Positions 7,277 through 17,271 are shown, numbered from the stretch's first letter. The stretch: 64,000 bases of DNA from Desemzia incerta (GCF_900115825.1 NZ_FOXW01000005.1:1-64000), one strand, 5' to 3'. Numbers and translations: made by a program. Notes: generated by a model not told the origin, from the letters alone.

Positions 7277-8439
7277 TGGAAAAAATAATGAATTCTCCTT
7301 GGTTTTTACGGATTGTAGCGCTAGGTTTTGCCGCATTATTATTTACTTATGTGAATAACGAAAACAGTAAACAAATCAATGCAAATAACCGTTCAGGCGG
7401 AGCAACAGTCAACAGTACGGAAATGATCACTGATTTACCGGTTTTAGTAGATATTGACCAAGAAAAATATTTTGTTACGGGGATCCCTGATTCAGTATCG
7501 ATTTTGTTGGAAGGCTCGACAGCTATTTTGTTGAATACACTGACAACAGAAAGTTTTGATATTGTTACTCCTGATTTGAATGAGTTGGGTGAAGGAACGT
7601 ACACCATAGAGTTGCTGCCTTCAGGCTTATCCGATGACTTGAACTATACGATCTACCCAGCTGAAGTGAAGATCACTATACAAGAACGAGTCAGCGAAAA
7701 TTATGATATATCTGTGTTGTTTAACGAAGATTCATTAGCCAGAGGATATGAAGCTGGTGAACCTATTGTAGATTCAGATACTGTTCTCATAGAGGGTGCA
7801 GCAGACACGTTAGACCGAATTGCTAATGTACAAGTAAATGTTTCTGCGGAGGAAAATACGAATTCCGATATTACTCAAACTTTACCGGTCATTGTAACTG
7901 ACGCAGCCGGGAACCAGCTGGATGTAGATGTAACGCCAAGTGAAGTGTCTGTTACTATCCCGGTGACATCAAACAGCAGAGACATTCCGATGTCATTGAA
8001 ACAATCCGGCACTCCCGAATCTGGATACAGATATGAATTAGCATTTGCTGAGGGAGAAGACACTACAGCTAGCGTTGTAGCAGAAGAAGCGGTTCTGGAC
8101 GCTTTGGAAGAAATTCAAGTGCCTGTTGATGTGACAGGTGTAACAGAAAGTTCTACAGTGGAAGTGACAGTTCCTGTACCTAATGGAGCTGCTTCAGTAT
8201 TGCCTGAAACCATTGAAGTAGATATTAGAGTCTCAGAGGAAGAAACTGGGAATTCTCAGCCAGATAGGACGGATGAACCTCAACCTAGTGAATCTAGTTA
8301 TGCTCCTGAGAGCAGTGAAGAAGAGAGCAGTCAAGAGTCCGAGGAACGAGAATCTTCAGAAAGCTCTAGCAGCAGCGGCAGTTCAGAATCTTCTTCTGAA
8401 AGCAGCAGCGAGAGTGCAGAAGAAAACAACGACGAATAA
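7273..8439 (+). CDS. cdaR: CdaA regulator CdaR (YbbR-domain protein)
   Basis: The 388-residue protein has one N-terminal membrane helix (about 10-26) followed by repeated YbbR-type beta domains outside the membrane. In other Firmicutes CdaR binds and regulates the diadenylate cyclase. From about residue 325 onward it becomes a low-complexity tail of Ser and Glu with a few Pro. Such a tail could reach into the cell wall; that is inference. GGGGGCTTC precedes the start, which overlaps the cdaA stop by four bases. A second ATG follows at once. Confidence 0.93.
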   Translation: MMEKIMNSPWFLRIVALGFAALLFTYVNNENSKQINANNRSGGATVNSTEMITDLPVLVDIDQEKYFVTGIPDSVSILLEGSTAILLNTLTTESFDIVTPDLNELGEGTYTIELLPSGLSDDLNYTIYPAEVKITIQERVSENYDISVLFNEDSLARGYEAGEPIVDSDTVLIEGAADTLDRIANVQVNVSAEENTNSDITQTLPVIVTDAAGNQLDVDVTPSEVSVTIPVTSNSRDIPMSLKQSGTPESGYRYELAFAEGEDTTASVVAEEAVLDALEEIQVPVDVTGVTESSTVEVTVPVPNGAASVLPETIEVDIRVSEEETGNSQPDRTDEPQPSESSYAPESSEEESSQESEERESSESSSSSGSSESSSESSSESAEENNDE

Positions 8440-8440
8440 A

Positions 8441-8476
8441 AATGAATAAATAATAAATAATAAATAATAAACGAAT
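8441..8476 (+). repeat. TAA/AATAA microsatellite between cdaR and glmM
   Basis: Four near-copies of an AATAAATAAT-like unit occur between the cdaR stop and the glmM ribosome site. It puts stops in all three forward frames. It may arise by slippage; no function is visible. Confidence 0.7.
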
Positions 8477-8515
8477 AAGCAATCTATTCAATTACTGAAA
8501 AGGAGCTTTTTGAAA

Positions 8516-9868
8516 ATGGGAAAATACTTTGGTACAGATGGAGTAAGAGGAGTTGCAAACTCAGAACTTACACCAGAATTAGCATTTAAATTAGGACGAT
8601 TTGGTGGATATGTATTATCACAACACACTGAAGGGGACGAACAACCACGCGTATTAGTTGGTAGAGACACACGTATGTCAGGTCAATTGTTGGAATATGC
8701 ATTGATCTCAGGTTTGTTGTCTGTCGGAATCGAAGTGTTAAAATTAGGCGTTATCTCTACGCCAGGGGTAGCTTACTTGACTCGAGTTCAAGGAGCAGCT
8801 GCTGGAGTTATGATTTCTGCTTCACACAATCCGGCACCAGATAACGGAATCAAGTTCTTTGGATCTGATGGATTCAAATTGTCAGATGAACAAGAAGAAG
8901 AAATTGAAGCATTATTGGACCAAGAAGATACCTTGCCTCGTCCTAGCGCAGCTGGGTTAGGAAGCGTAGAAGACTATAAAGAAGGTTCTCAAAAATACAC
9001 TCAATTCTTGCAACAAACGATCTCTGGTGATTTAAGCGGACTGCAAGTTTGCTTAGATGGCGCAAATGGAGCGACAAGTCCATTGATCAATCGTCTATTC
9101 GCTGATTTAGATGCTGAATTCGACGTAATGGGTGTTTCTCCGGATGGAGTTAATATCAATGAAGGCGTTGGATCAACTCATCCAGACAAATTAGCAGAAA
9201 TGGTTGTCGAACAAGGAGCTGACGCTGGTTTAGCTTTTGATGGAGATGGCGACCGTATTATAGCTGTTGACGAATTAGGAAATATCGTTGACGGAGATAA
9301 AATTATGTATATTTGCGGGAAACATTTGAAAGATAAAGGTCACTTGAAAAAAGACACGATCGTTTCTACAGTCATGAGCAACTTAGGATTCCACAAAGCC
9401 GTTGAAGCAGCAGGAATGAAAGCTTTAAAAACACAAGTGGGAGACCGCTATGTAGTGGAAGAAATGCGTAAAAATGATTACAATCTAGGTGGAGAACAAT
9501 CAGGACACATGGTGTTCTTAGATTTCCATACTACGGGTGACGGACTGCTTTCAGCTGTTCAATTATTGAATGTTATGAAAGAAACAGGTAAGAAATTATC
9601 TGAATTAGCAGAAGAAGTTACAGAATATCCTCAAAAGCTAGTTAACGTAAGAGTTAGCGATAAGCACGGAGCTATGGATGTTCCTGCAATCAAAAAAGTA
9701 ATTGAAGAAGTTGAAGCAGAAATGGCTGGAAATGGCCGTATTTTAGTTCGTCCTAGTGGAACTGAACCATTATTGCGTGTAATGGCTGAAGCGCCAACGG
9801 AAGAACAAGTTAACAACTATGTAGACCGTATAGTAGACGTAGTAAAAGCAGAAATTGGATTAGACTAA
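8516..9868 (+). CDS. glmM: phosphoglucosamine mutase GlmM
   Basis: Interconverts glucosamine-6-phosphate and glucosamine-1-phosphate on the way to UDP-GlcNAc. The protein has about 450 residues, the normal length. It has the phosphoserine loop in [17 protein letters not shown] (about residues 95-111), the metal loop DGDGDR near 240, the sugar-specificity motif GGEQSGH near 325 and the phosphate-binding RPSGTEP near 413. A TTG six bases upstream is also open, but AGGAG at 8501-8505 is ideally spaced for the ATG at 8516. A strong terminator ends the operon. GlmM can inhibit CdaA in related bacteria. Confidence 0.97.
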   Translation: MGKYFGTDGVRGVANSELTPELAFKLGRFGGYVLSQHTEGDEQPRVLVGRDTRMSGQLLEYALISGLLSVGIEVLKLGVISTPGVAYLTRVQGAAAGVMISASHNPAPDNGIKFFGSDGFKLSDEQEEEIEALLDQEDTLPRPSAAGLGSVEDYKEGSQKYTQFLQQTISGDLSGLQVCLDGANGATSPLINRLFADLDAEFDVMGVSPDGVNINEGVGSTHPDKLAEMVVEQGADAGLAFDGDGDRIIAVDELGNIVDGDKIMYICGKHLKDKGHLKKDTIVSTVMSNLGFHKAVEAAGMKALKTQVGDRYVVEEMRKNDYNLGGEQSGHMVFLDFHTTGDGLLSAVQLLNVMKETGKKLSELAEEVTEYPQKLVNVRVSDKHGAMDVPAIKKVIEEVEAEMAGNGRILVRPSGTEPLLRVMAEAPTEEQVNNYVDRIVDVVKAEIGLD

Positions 9869-9878
9869 ACAGTAGGAA

Positions 9879-9920
9879 AAAGGCAGAAAACTGTTTGATC
9901 AGTTTTCTGCCTTTTTTATT
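9879..9920 (+). terminator. terminator of the cdaA-cdaR-glmM operon
   Basis: AAGGCAGAAAACT pairs with AGTTTTCTGCCTT, followed by a T tract. Confidence 0.94.
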
Positions 9921-9950
9921 TACTGATAAAAGCATTAAGGAGGAATAAAA

Positions 9951-10496
9951 ATGGATCAACAACGAAAAGTAGTCTTGTTTATTGCCTGTAGTTTGGATGG
10001 TTACATTGCAACCAAACAAGATGGATTAGAATGGTTGTTTAGTGTGGATGGTCAAGAAGAGAGTACGACTATCGTAGAAGAATTCGAACAAACGATTGAT
10101 ACCCTCATAATGGGAAGAAAAACGTATGATTGGGTGATGAACGAATTAGATGGGGAATATCCCTATGAAGATAAAGAAAATTATATCTTTTCAAGAACGG
10201 TTCCTCAAGTTTCGTCTAAAGGCATAACATTTACTGCCATAGATCCTACTGAATTGATCCAAGGATTGAAAAATCAAGCAGGAAAGAATATTTGGTTGAT
10301 GGGCGGCGGTGAATTGATAGCAGATTTTCTGGAAGCTGATTTAATCGACAAAATGATTATTACGATTGCACCTATTCTGTTAGGAAAAGGAATTCCATTA
10401 TTCAAAGAGGGCAATTATGAAATGGAATGGGAATTGACGAATGTTCGGCAGATCGTCCAATTTGCTGAACTTACTTTTGAAAGAAAATCCTTATAA
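9951..10496 (+). CDS. dihydrofolate-reductase-fold (RibD C-terminal-like) reductase
   Basis: A 181-residue protein with the RibD_C/DHFR fold pattern: FIACSLDGYIA at about 10-20, TLIMGRKTYDW near 54-64, WLMGGGELIADFLEADLID near 122-140, and APILLGKGIPLF near 147-158. Proteins of this YwjB/YyaP-like group are NAD(P)H-dependent reductases of unknown substrate and not true DHFR. The AGGAGGAA ribosome site is strong. It is a single gene between two terminators. Confidence 0.8.
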   Translation: MDQQRKVVLFIACSLDGYIATKQDGLEWLFSVDGQEESTTIVEEFEQTIDTLIMGRKTYDWVMNELDGEYPYEDKENYIFSRTVPQVSSKGITFTAIDPTELIQGLKNQAGKNIWLMGGGELIADFLEADLIDKMIITIAPILLGKGIPLFKEGNYEMEWELTNVRQIVQFAELTFERKSL

Positions 10497-10545
10497 GAAA
10501 AGCAGTTTTTATCAGAATGAGTCCTGATAAAAACTGCTTTTTAAA
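10497..10545. terminator. shared terminator between converging genes
   Basis: AGCAGTTTTTATCAG pairs with CTGATAAAAACTGCT. A and T runs on both sides suggest it serves the reductase (+) and the oxidoreductase (-). Confidence 0.9.
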
Positions 10546-10550
10546 AAGTT

Positions 10551-11681
10551 TTAATCCTTAGTTGTTTCAAATGGAAGCCATCCTGGAGCAAGTTGGATAT
10601 ATTCCCACATAGCGTCAGGGATAACCAACTCTTGCTGATCAGAATATGAGATGGTTTTACGAATAGTGTCTTCTTTTCCGGAAAATACTTTATCTGCCCA
10701 ATCCGGTTCTACGATCAGTTCACGTCCTAAAGCTACAATAGGAACGCCCATGTCTAAAACGGCTGCGGCATCTTCTGGCGTTTTAACAGAACCCACACCA
10801 ATCAATGGAATAGAGTCGCCTATTTTTTCATGGATCAATTGCAAGACAGGAGTTTGATCGCTTTTATCGCGCATCGAACTTTGGAAAGCTGATCCTGTAG
10901 AGATATGGATGTAATCTAGTCCTGTATCTTTTAACTTGTCCAAGAATGCTAGTGTATCTTGTAAAGTGATACCTGGCTCTTCAAGTTCTTCTGGAGAAAT
11001 ACGATACCCGAAGATGAACGGTTTTTCAGCATAGGTTTGAATAGCTTTTTTAGCTGCTGCAATAACCTCTAATGGGAAGTTCATTCGTTTTTTAAGAGTT
11101 CCGCCCCAATGGTCTGTACGGCGATTTGAATGAGGGGAGAAGAATTGTTGGATCAAATACGTATTAGCACCGTGAAGTTCAACCCCATCAAATCCAGCTT
11201 GAATAGCTCGACGAGTGGCTTCGCCAAAAGCTTCAACCAATTCACGAACTTCTGAGTCTGGTAATTCTCTAGGTTCTTCTGCCCCTTCTCTTAGGGCAGG
11301 AACTGCACTGGCACTTACCGGTTGTACTCCTTTCAAAGAAGTACGATCTCCCATACGGCCTACCTGGAAGATTTGTAAAATGGCTTTAGAGCCTGTACTT
11401 TGGATAGAATCAGCTAATTTAGACAAACTTTCAATCCGATTATCTGATGCTGCGCTAAGTGAACCGGCAAATCGCCCGTCTTCGCGAACTTGCGCACAAG
11501 AAGTGATAACAGCACCTAGTCCTTTCGCACGTCGGTTAAAATAAGCTAATTCATCCGAAGTGACCATCCCGTTGACAAAAGAAGACTGGGTCGTCATCGG
11601 CGCCATAACAATTCGGTTCTCAATCGTAGCTCCTGAAGCAAACGTAAAAGGTTCAAATAATGATTGATAAGACTCTTTCAT
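10551..11681 (-). CDS. NADH:flavin oxidoreductase, old yellow enzyme family
   Basis: A 376-residue FMN TIM barrel of the OYE family. Visible features are the N-terminal LFEPFTFASG...NRIVMAPMTT, GFDGVELHGANTYLIQQFFSPHSNRRTDHWGG (substrate-side His-Gly-Ala-Asn and the R-x-D-x-W-G-G run), and a C-terminal phosphate-binding VGSVKTPEDA and GRELIVEPDW. Members reduce activated C=C bonds; the natural substrate is unknown. The frame is open 15 codons further upstream, but AGGAGG lies right before the ATG at 11681. It is the second of two minus-strand genes, separated from the peptidase by a palindrome. Confidence 0.93.
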   Translation of the reverse strand: MKESYQSLFEPFTFASGATIENRIVMAPMTTQSSFVNGMVTSDELAYFNRRAKGLGAVITSCAQVREDGRFAGSLSAASDNRIESLSKLADSIQSTGSKAILQIFQVGRMGDRTSLKGVQPVSASAVPALREGAEEPRELPDSEVRELVEAFGEATRRAIQAGFDGVELHGANTYLIQQFFSPHSNRRTDHWGGTLKKRMNFPLEVIAAAKKAIQTYAEKPFIFGYRISPEELEEPGITLQDTLAFLDKLKDTGLDYIHISTGSAFQSSMRDKSDQTPVLQLIHEKIGDSIPLIGVGSVKTPEDAAAVLDMGVPIVALGRELIVEPDWADKVFSGKEDTIRKTISYSDQQELVIPDAMWEYIQLAPGWLPFETTKD

Positions 11682-11777
11682 TCTAATTAATCCTCCTATA
11701 AGTAAAAACGTGATATGTGTGAACAATGAAAAGTATACCCAACGTACTTACAAAAGTATAGTATATTGAATTTCAGG

Positions 11778-11823
11778 TCATCAAAAGAGCCGAAAAAACC
11801 ACATTTATCGGCTCTTTTGATGT
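11778..11823 (-). terminator. palindrome after the S9 peptidase gene
   Basis: A perfect 14-bp stem ATCAAAAGAGCCGA/TCGGCTCTTTTGAT lies just beyond the peptidase stop. The T tract on the minus strand is poor, so termination may be partial. Confidence 0.65.
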
Positions 11824-11831
11824 TTATTAAT

Positions 11832-13817
11832 TTAATGAGATTCAAACCAGTCAGAGACAGCTTTCAAACGGTCGATACGCAAGTTTGGCAAACCATTACG
11901 AGACAAACCGTGACTGGATTTAGGGAAAGTCATGAATTGAGTTTCCACTCCTTGCCGCTTCATAGCGATGTAGAATTGCTCTCCTTGCTCTTTTGGACAG
12001 CGCAGATCATCATCGCTGTGTAAGATCAAGATAGGTGTTTTAGCGTTTTTGGCATGAGCTAAAGGAGACATTTCCCATAACTTAGTAACATTGGATAAAT
12101 CATTCTGCAGTTGGAACTGCACAAAGAAAGGTCCGACATCACTGGTTCCATAAAAACTGATCCAGTTTGAAATAGAACGTTGTGTGACCGCTGCTTTGAA
12201 GCGGTCTGTATGTCCTACGATCCAGTTAGTCATAAAGCCTCCGTAACTTCCTCCAGCCACATATACTGATTCAGCATCAATTTCAGGATGAGCAGCTAAT
12301 ACAGCATCTGTCCCCAACATCAAGTCCTGGTAATCCTTATTCCCGTAATCTCCTAAGATAGAGGCTACGAATTCTTGACCATATCCATTTCCGCCACGAG
12401 GGTTCAATAAAATGACCCCATAGCCTTTTGCTGCCAAGGATTGCATCTCATGGAAGAAGGTTTCGCCATAGCTGACTTGCGGTCCACCATGAATATATAG
12501 CACTGCAGGATGAGATGATGTTCTATCTTCAGGAGCTAAATACCACCCTTGGATATCCCAATCATCAGCGCCTTTATACCAAAACATCTCTGGTTTTGTA
12601 ATGGTATATTCTTTTTCAAAGGCTTGATTAGGGTTATACAAATCGTTCAATTCACCGGTAGTCAAATCAATCACTCCTAATAAACTCGGGCGAGTAGGTG
12701 AAGAGTAAGTTACCGCAAACTGATTAGAACCAGCAAAAACGGCTCCATCGGTCAAGTGCAGAGGCTGATCAAAAATCACAGTAATATCTCCTGAACGAGT
12801 TCCTTTATACAATTTGATTTTCCCGTGTTCAGTTGTGGAGAAGACAAACTCTTCATTAGTTAGCCATATAGGATCGATGCCATTGACTTGCTGCTGGAAG
12901 TCGCCTACTAAGACATCGCCTAATTCGATATCGTGCTCTGCAGTTAAGCAAGTTAACTTTTGGGAGGCTATGTCATAGCCATAGAGTTTATTTTGAGAAA
13001 CGAAAGCATATTCGAAATCATTTCCAATCAATAACAAATAGTCTTCTTCAGGAGACATAGCAGCAAAGCGAAAACTTCCTTTAGAAATAGAATCAGTCAA
13101 TGAACGGCTTTCTTTAGAAGATACATCATACCAATAAACCGTTTGTCCGTACGCCCATTCATCGTCAGGAAGCAATTCATCTGCATAGATTAAATAACTT
13201 TCGTCTTTAGAGACATAATTCAAGCCGACAGGGTCTTTACGAGTCATGATGGTAGTAAGAGTTTTAGTCGCAATATCAATTTTCTTAATATGGTAATCTC
13301 GATCAGCAGGAAGGATACCTGCTCCATCTAATTTATAAGTCAATTTAGTGATAGTAGTTGCTTTAGGTAATGTGTCTGCTTTGTCAGCAGCAGTTTTTTG
13401 TGAAGAGTCATCCAGCTTTTCTTCTACAGTCAGATCGGTAGAAGTTTGATAATAAATACTGGAGCCATTTGATGTCCAATGGTAATTAGAGACTCCTTCT
13501 TTTTCATCTGTCAGCTGTATTGAAGTACCTCCATCTAATGGCATGATCATGAGCTGCATTTTTTTATCTTTTGTTCCGTTGGATAAAAAAGACAGCCATT
13601 TCTGGTTTGGAGAAATTTCAACGGCTGTATTAACCGACCCGTTATCACCCCAATCACGACGTTTTTTTGTCTTCGTATCCAAACTTTTGATTGCTGTATG
13701 ATATGTATTTTCTGGTTTATCTATCTGAGTTTCTAAATAAAAAATCGTATCTTTCCATGTGACGGGCTGTGAGACATTCTTCAGTTCATATAAACTTTCG
13801 GTGGTTATTTTTTTCAT
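11832..13817 (-). CDS. S9 family (prolyl-oligopeptidase-like) serine peptidase
   Basis: The 661-residue protein has an N-terminal beta-propeller-like region of about 400 residues and a C-terminal alpha/beta-hydrolase domain. The nucleophile is in GGSYGGF (Ser near 522), the acid in HSDDDLR (near 602) and the base in SSHGLS (His near 637). This is the arrangement of acylaminoacyl-peptidases and dipeptidyl peptidases, which act on short peptides. There is no signal peptide, so it is probably cytoplasmic. AGGAGG precedes the ATG. Exact specificity cannot be read. Confidence 0.92.
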   Translation of the reverse strand: MKKITTESLYELKNVSQPVTWKDTIFYLETQIDKPENTYHTAIKSLDTKTKKRRDWGDNGSVNTAVEISPNQKWLSFLSNGTKDKKMQLMIMPLDGGTSIQLTDEKEGVSNYHWTSNGSSIYYQTSTDLTVEEKLDDSSQKTAADKADTLPKATTITKLTYKLDGAGILPADRDYHIKKIDIATKTLTTIMTRKDPVGLNYVSKDESYLIYADELLPDDEWAYGQTVYWYDVSSKESRSLTDSISKGSFRFAAMSPEEDYLLLIGNDFEYAFVSQNKLYGYDIASQKLTCLTAEHDIELGDVLVGDFQQQVNGIDPIWLTNEEFVFSTTEHGKIKLYKGTRSGDITVIFDQPLHLTDGAVFAGSNQFAVTYSSPTRPSLLGVIDLTTGELNDLYNPNQAFEKEYTITKPEMFWYKGADDWDIQGWYLAPEDRTSSHPAVLYIHGGPQVSYGETFFHEMQSLAAKGYGVILLNPRGGNGYGQEFVASILGDYGNKDYQDLMLGTDAVLAAHPEIDAESVYVAGGSYGGFMTNWIVGHTDRFKAAVTQRSISNWISFYGTSDVGPFFVQFQLQNDLSNVTKLWEMSPLAHAKNAKTPILILHSDDDLRCPKEQGEQFYIAMKRQGVETQFMTFPKSSHGLSRNGLPNLRIDRLKAVSDWFESH

Positions 13818-14066
13818 TACTTTCCTCCTGAAAATAAATTTTGAATGGATTTAACTGTTTTATTAATTTGTTCTAATTTTCCACTTACTTTCTTATCATT
13901 ATTATGCTTCTTATAAAGAAGTAATTCAAGTAGAAATAAAAAGAAGTTTGAGTGAGGCAAAGAGAGCTGATTTCACATTTCCAGTCATTTATTGGTACAA
14001 TAAGAAGTGAGATAAACCTATTCCTAATGGATACAAATGTAAGAACAAAGAGAAAGGAAGAAATAC

Positions 14067-15023
14067 ATGCTGGTAAAATTACTTGAACCTTTAAGAGTCC
14101 CTAAAGAGTTGATTGATGAATTGGCACAACCGATTAAAGATAGAGGACATGATTTTGTTTATTATGAAGAAAAGACGACGGATACTGGTGAATTAGCTGA
14201 ACGAAGCAAGGATGCAGACATTGTCATGATAGCAAATAATCCTTATCCAGAAGAGGCCATCCAAAAAGCTGATCATATGAAATTGATCAATGTCGCATTT
14301 ACAGGCGTAGACCATGTAGCAGGAGATGCAGCAAAAGAAAAAGACATCAAAATCGCTAATGCAGCCGGCTATTCTGATCAATCAGTGGCAGAACTGGTTA
14401 TAGGACTGACCCTTGATTTGTATCGTTCTATTTCCCAAGGAAACCAAGACATCCGTAAGAAGGATTTTCCTGGTTTGATTCAAGGAAATGAAATCAAAGG
14501 GAAGACAGTTGGAATACTAGGGACAGGCAATATTGGACTGATGACCGCACGTTTATTTAAAGCCTTTGGTGCCAACGTGATTGCATACAGTCGTACTGAA
14601 AAAGAAGCTGCAAAAGAGTTGGGAATAGAATACGTTTCTTTAGACGAACTAATGAAACAAAGCGACATCCTTTCCGTTCATCTGCCGTTGAATAAACAGA
14701 CTAAGGGCTTCCTGTCAAAAGAAGAGTTGGCAAAAATGAAATCTTCTGCGATTTTGATCAATTGCGCGCGTGGTCCCATTATAGACAACGAAGCACTAGC
14801 AGAATTGCTGAATAACGGAGAAATCGCTGGAGCAGGAATCGATGTATTTGATATGGAGCCGCCTATTCCAAGTGATTACCCGTTGTTGAACGCGAAGAAT
14901 GCTGTTTTGACGCCGCATGTTGCTTACTTGACAGATGAAGCTATGGTAGAAAGAGCAAAAATCGCTTTTGAGAATACGATTGCGTTCCTTGATGGGGAAC
15001 CTAAAAATATCGTTCAAGAATAA
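14067..15023 (+). CDS. D-2-hydroxyacid dehydrogenase (NAD-dependent)
   Basis: The 318-residue protein belongs to the D-isomer 2-hydroxyacid dehydrogenase family. The Rossmann motif GTGNIG lies at about 152-157. The catalytic Arg is in NCARGP (near 234), the Glu in MEPP (near 264) and the His in TPHVAY (near 284). It could be a phosphoglycerate dehydrogenase-like or hydroxypyruvate/glyoxylate reductase; there is no ACT domain, so classical SerA is less likely. AAAGGAAG precedes the start. It is a lone gene. Confidence 0.9.
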   Translation: MLVKLLEPLRVPKELIDELAQPIKDRGHDFVYYEEKTTDTGELAERSKDADIVMIANNPYPEEAIQKADHMKLINVAFTGVDHVAGDAAKEKDIKIANAAGYSDQSVAELVIGLTLDLYRSISQGNQDIRKKDFPGLIQGNEIKGKTVGILGTGNIGLMTARLFKAFGANVIAYSRTEKEAAKELGIEYVSLDELMKQSDILSVHLPLNKQTKGFLSKEELAKMKSSAILINCARGPIIDNEALAELLNNGEIAGAGIDVFDMEPPIPSDYPLLNAKNAVLTPHVAYLTDEAMVERAKIAFENTIAFLDGEPKNIVQE

Positions 15024-15040
15024 GTGGTTAGTGAGTGTAG

Positions 15041-15075
15041 ATCCCCATTGAGTTTTTCTCAGTGGGGATTTATTG
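15041..15075 (+). terminator. weak terminator after the hydroxyacid dehydrogenase
   Basis: ATCCCCATTGAG pairs with CTCAGTGGGGAT, but only a short T-rich stretch follows. Confidence 0.5.
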
Positions 15076-15135
15076 GATTAGTGCTGATAAAAAACTACGC
15101 ATGAGAGCGTTGACGGAGATTGAAGTATTTTTGAA

Positions 15136-15186
15136 AAATAAAAAATAGAGGGACTCTCGATAAAATCAAAGAGTCCCTCTATTTAT
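15136..15186 (-). terminator. terminator after the YugP-type peptidase
   Basis: AAATAGAGGGACTCT pairs with AGAGTCCCTCTATTT, with a T-rich run on the minus strand. Confidence 0.88.
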
Positions 15187-15206
15187 ACAATTATTGATTT
15201 CAACTT

Positions 15207-15908
15207 TTAATCGTTCCGTCTTCCTCCGCCGAATAAAAGAACTAAACGAAGAACTTGCAAGAAAGAAGCGACAGCAGCAGCTACGTAAGTTAAAGCAGCA
15301 GCACGCAGTACATGTCTGGCCTGATCTAATTCTTCAGGAGTCAAGAGTTGTTGCTGATCCAAGATAGCGATCGCGCGATTTGAAGCATCGAACTCTACCG
15401 GTAAAGTCACTAATTGGAAAACCAAAGTCAAAGAGAAAAATAGAATCCCTAAGTTGATCAATGATTGATTTCCGCCAAAAATCACACCGGCTATAATCAG
15501 TGGAAATGAAATTCCTTGACCGAAATTCGCTACAGGTACTAAGGTACTTCTTAAACGCAGTGGGAAGTAGTTCTCTTGATCTTGTATCGCATGACCGGCT
15601 TCGTGGGCAGCTACACCAATAGCCGCAACAGAAGTTGAGTTATACGTTGCATCAGATAAGCGTAAAATGTTGTTTTGAGAATCATAATGGTCGGTCAAAT
15701 TTCCGGGTACTCGATCAAGAACAACATTTCTCAAACCAGAATTGTCTAAAATAGATCGTGAAACCTCCCAAGCAGTGAATCCTCTGTTATTTCTAGTGTC
15801 CGCATACTTACTGTATGTGCTACGAACATAAGTGCTTGCTATACCTGAAATCACTAATCCAATCAAAATAAAGATCATTGTTGGATCATAAAAAAAGTAA
15901 AATGGCAT
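15207..15908 (-). CDS. membrane zinc metallopeptidase, YugP family
   Basis: The 233-residue protein has an N-terminal helix (about 5-25), the zinc motif HEAGHAIQ near residues 101-108, two or three hydrophobic helices between 120 and 170, and a final hydrophobic helix. It matches the YugP group of neutral zinc metallopeptidases, whose substrates are poorly known. A downstream FDAS-x-x-AI segment (near 175) is typical of the family. AAAGGAG precedes the ATG. It stands alone. Confidence 0.9.
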   Translation of the reverse strand: MPFYFFYDPTMIFILIGLVISGIASTYVRSTYSKYADTRNNRGFTAWEVSRSILDNSGLRNVVLDRVPGNLTDHYDSQNNILRLSDATYNSTSVAAIGVAAHEAGHAIQDQENYFPLRLRSTLVPVANFGQGISFPLIIAGVIFGGNQSLINLGILFFSLTLVFQLVTLPVEFDASNRAIAILDQQQLLTPEELDQARHVLRAAALTYVAAAVASFLQVLRLVLLFGGGRRND

Positions 15909-16206
15909 AATATTCTCCTTTCAGTTGTCAGTTGGCTTTATTATTCCCTTTAAGCGGCAACTTATCTTACTTTTATCATATCACGAAATGAGATAAAAAG
16001 AATTCATTAAGTCTATGACAATAGATACAAGAATAAGTATTATTGTACTTAGTGTAACAGATAAATGTGAATTTTTTGCAACTTCTAGTGATTTGTATTA
16101 ACTGTTATTAAATTCATTCGATTACTATAATAGGGAGAACAAAAAAAGCTCTATAACTAAAGAAATACTTCATTAGTTACAGAACCAAATGGTTTGATTT
16201 TATTTG

Positions 16207-16854
16207 TTAGACATAAAATAGAATAGACAGAAACATTAATCCAGTACCGAGTAAAACAAACAAATGCCATACCACATGCATATATTTAACGTTTCGCAGG
16301 CTGTAAAAGATAGTTCCTACAATGTAAGCTGCACCGCCGGCTACCAATAAATACAACCCGTTTGTACCTAAGCCTTCGTATAGAGGTTTAAAAGTAACTG
16401 TACAAATCAAGCCCATTCCGATATAAACGATAGTGGAAACATTCGGGAATTTTTCAACAGCTACACTTTTAAAAATGATACCTGCCAGAGCGATAATCCA
16501 AATGATACTAAACATCACCCAGCCAAGCGTCCCGCCGATCGTCACCAAACAGTAAGGAGTATAAGTTCCTGCAATCAATACATAAATACTGCTGTGATCC
16601 AAAATTTTAAATAGTCTTCTCACACGTGTAAAACTCAAACTATGGTATAAGGTGGAACACAAGTAAAGAAGAATCAGACTAGTGCCATAAACAATGTAAG
16701 AGGCAAATTCTACTTTTGAACCGCTTTGAGACCCTTTCATAAGTAGTAAAACGAGTCCTGCTACACTTAATAAAACGCCGATGCCATGAGTGACTGCATT
16801 GAGTACCTCATTCCAGATCAAATATTTTTTCGTAAACGTAGGTGTTTTAACCAA
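16207..16854 (-). CDS. hemolysin III family (PAQR) membrane protein
   Basis: A 215-residue protein with seven predicted membrane helices. It has the family signatures NAVTHGIG (about 18-25), STLYHSL near 63-69 and DHSSIYVLIAGTYTP near 85-99, and a His in HVVWHLFVLLG near the C-terminus. The conserved His and Asp residues probably bind a metal, as in PAQR proteins. True haemolysis is doubtful. The likely start is TTG, well placed after AAAGGAGG; no nearer ATG exists. Confidence 0.9.
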   Translation of the reverse strand: MVKTPTFTKKYLIWNEVLNAVTHGIGVLLSVAGLVLLLMKGSQSGSKVEFASYIVYGTSLILLYLCSTLYHSLSFTRVRRLFKILDHSSIYVLIAGTYTPYCLVTIGGTLGWVMFSIIWIIALAGIIFKSVAVEKFPNVSTIVYIGMGLICTVTFKPLYEGLGTNGLYLLVAGGAAYIVGTIFYSLRNVKYMHVVWHLFVLLGTGLMFLSILFYV

Positions 16855-17271
16855 CCTAAATACCTCCTTTAAAGACTAAAATGGTACGGAGCACTCTAAG
16901 CTCTTTAATAAGATTATAGTAAATCTCCGATACGCGTTCAATAAATTCAGCTTAACACAGAATTTTCGTTATGTCATTACCTAGTTTCGGAAACTAGATG
17001 GAAAACTGGTTTATTTTTGAGACAGACTTTGACGGATATGTGATCAGTTCGTTAGAATACTCGAAATGAAACGTTGCTTTACGGGATATTGGTTTTCATT
17101 AGGTGGATTACATAGTACACTAAAAGAAAAGTTGACTGATTGAGCAGAAGAAAAAAATAACGGAAATACCTTTTGAACAATGAACACACTGTTCTAAAGT
17201 ATTCCCGAATGTTGAAATTTGCACATGAGTTATACGCTTCTTTCTATCAGATTTTGTCTGAGCGATTGTCT
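16855..17271. other. 417-base intergenic region
   Basis: It holds the hemolysin III ribosome site, a small hairpin CTAGTTT/AAACTAG at 16981-16997 and a 47-nt imperfect palindrome at 17161-17207 (CGGAAATAC...GTATTCCCG with GAACA/TGTTC in the middle). No coding frame with a ribosome site was seen. Confidence 0.5.

Noticed and set aside
8510-8518. TTG at 8510 as the glmM start
   Set aside because: The ribosome site is only four bases away, whereas the ATG at 8516 is at normal spacing.
11766-12023. An 85-codon frame antisense to the S9 peptidase
   Set aside because: It runs across the palindrome and the end of a well-supported gene; no ribosome site.
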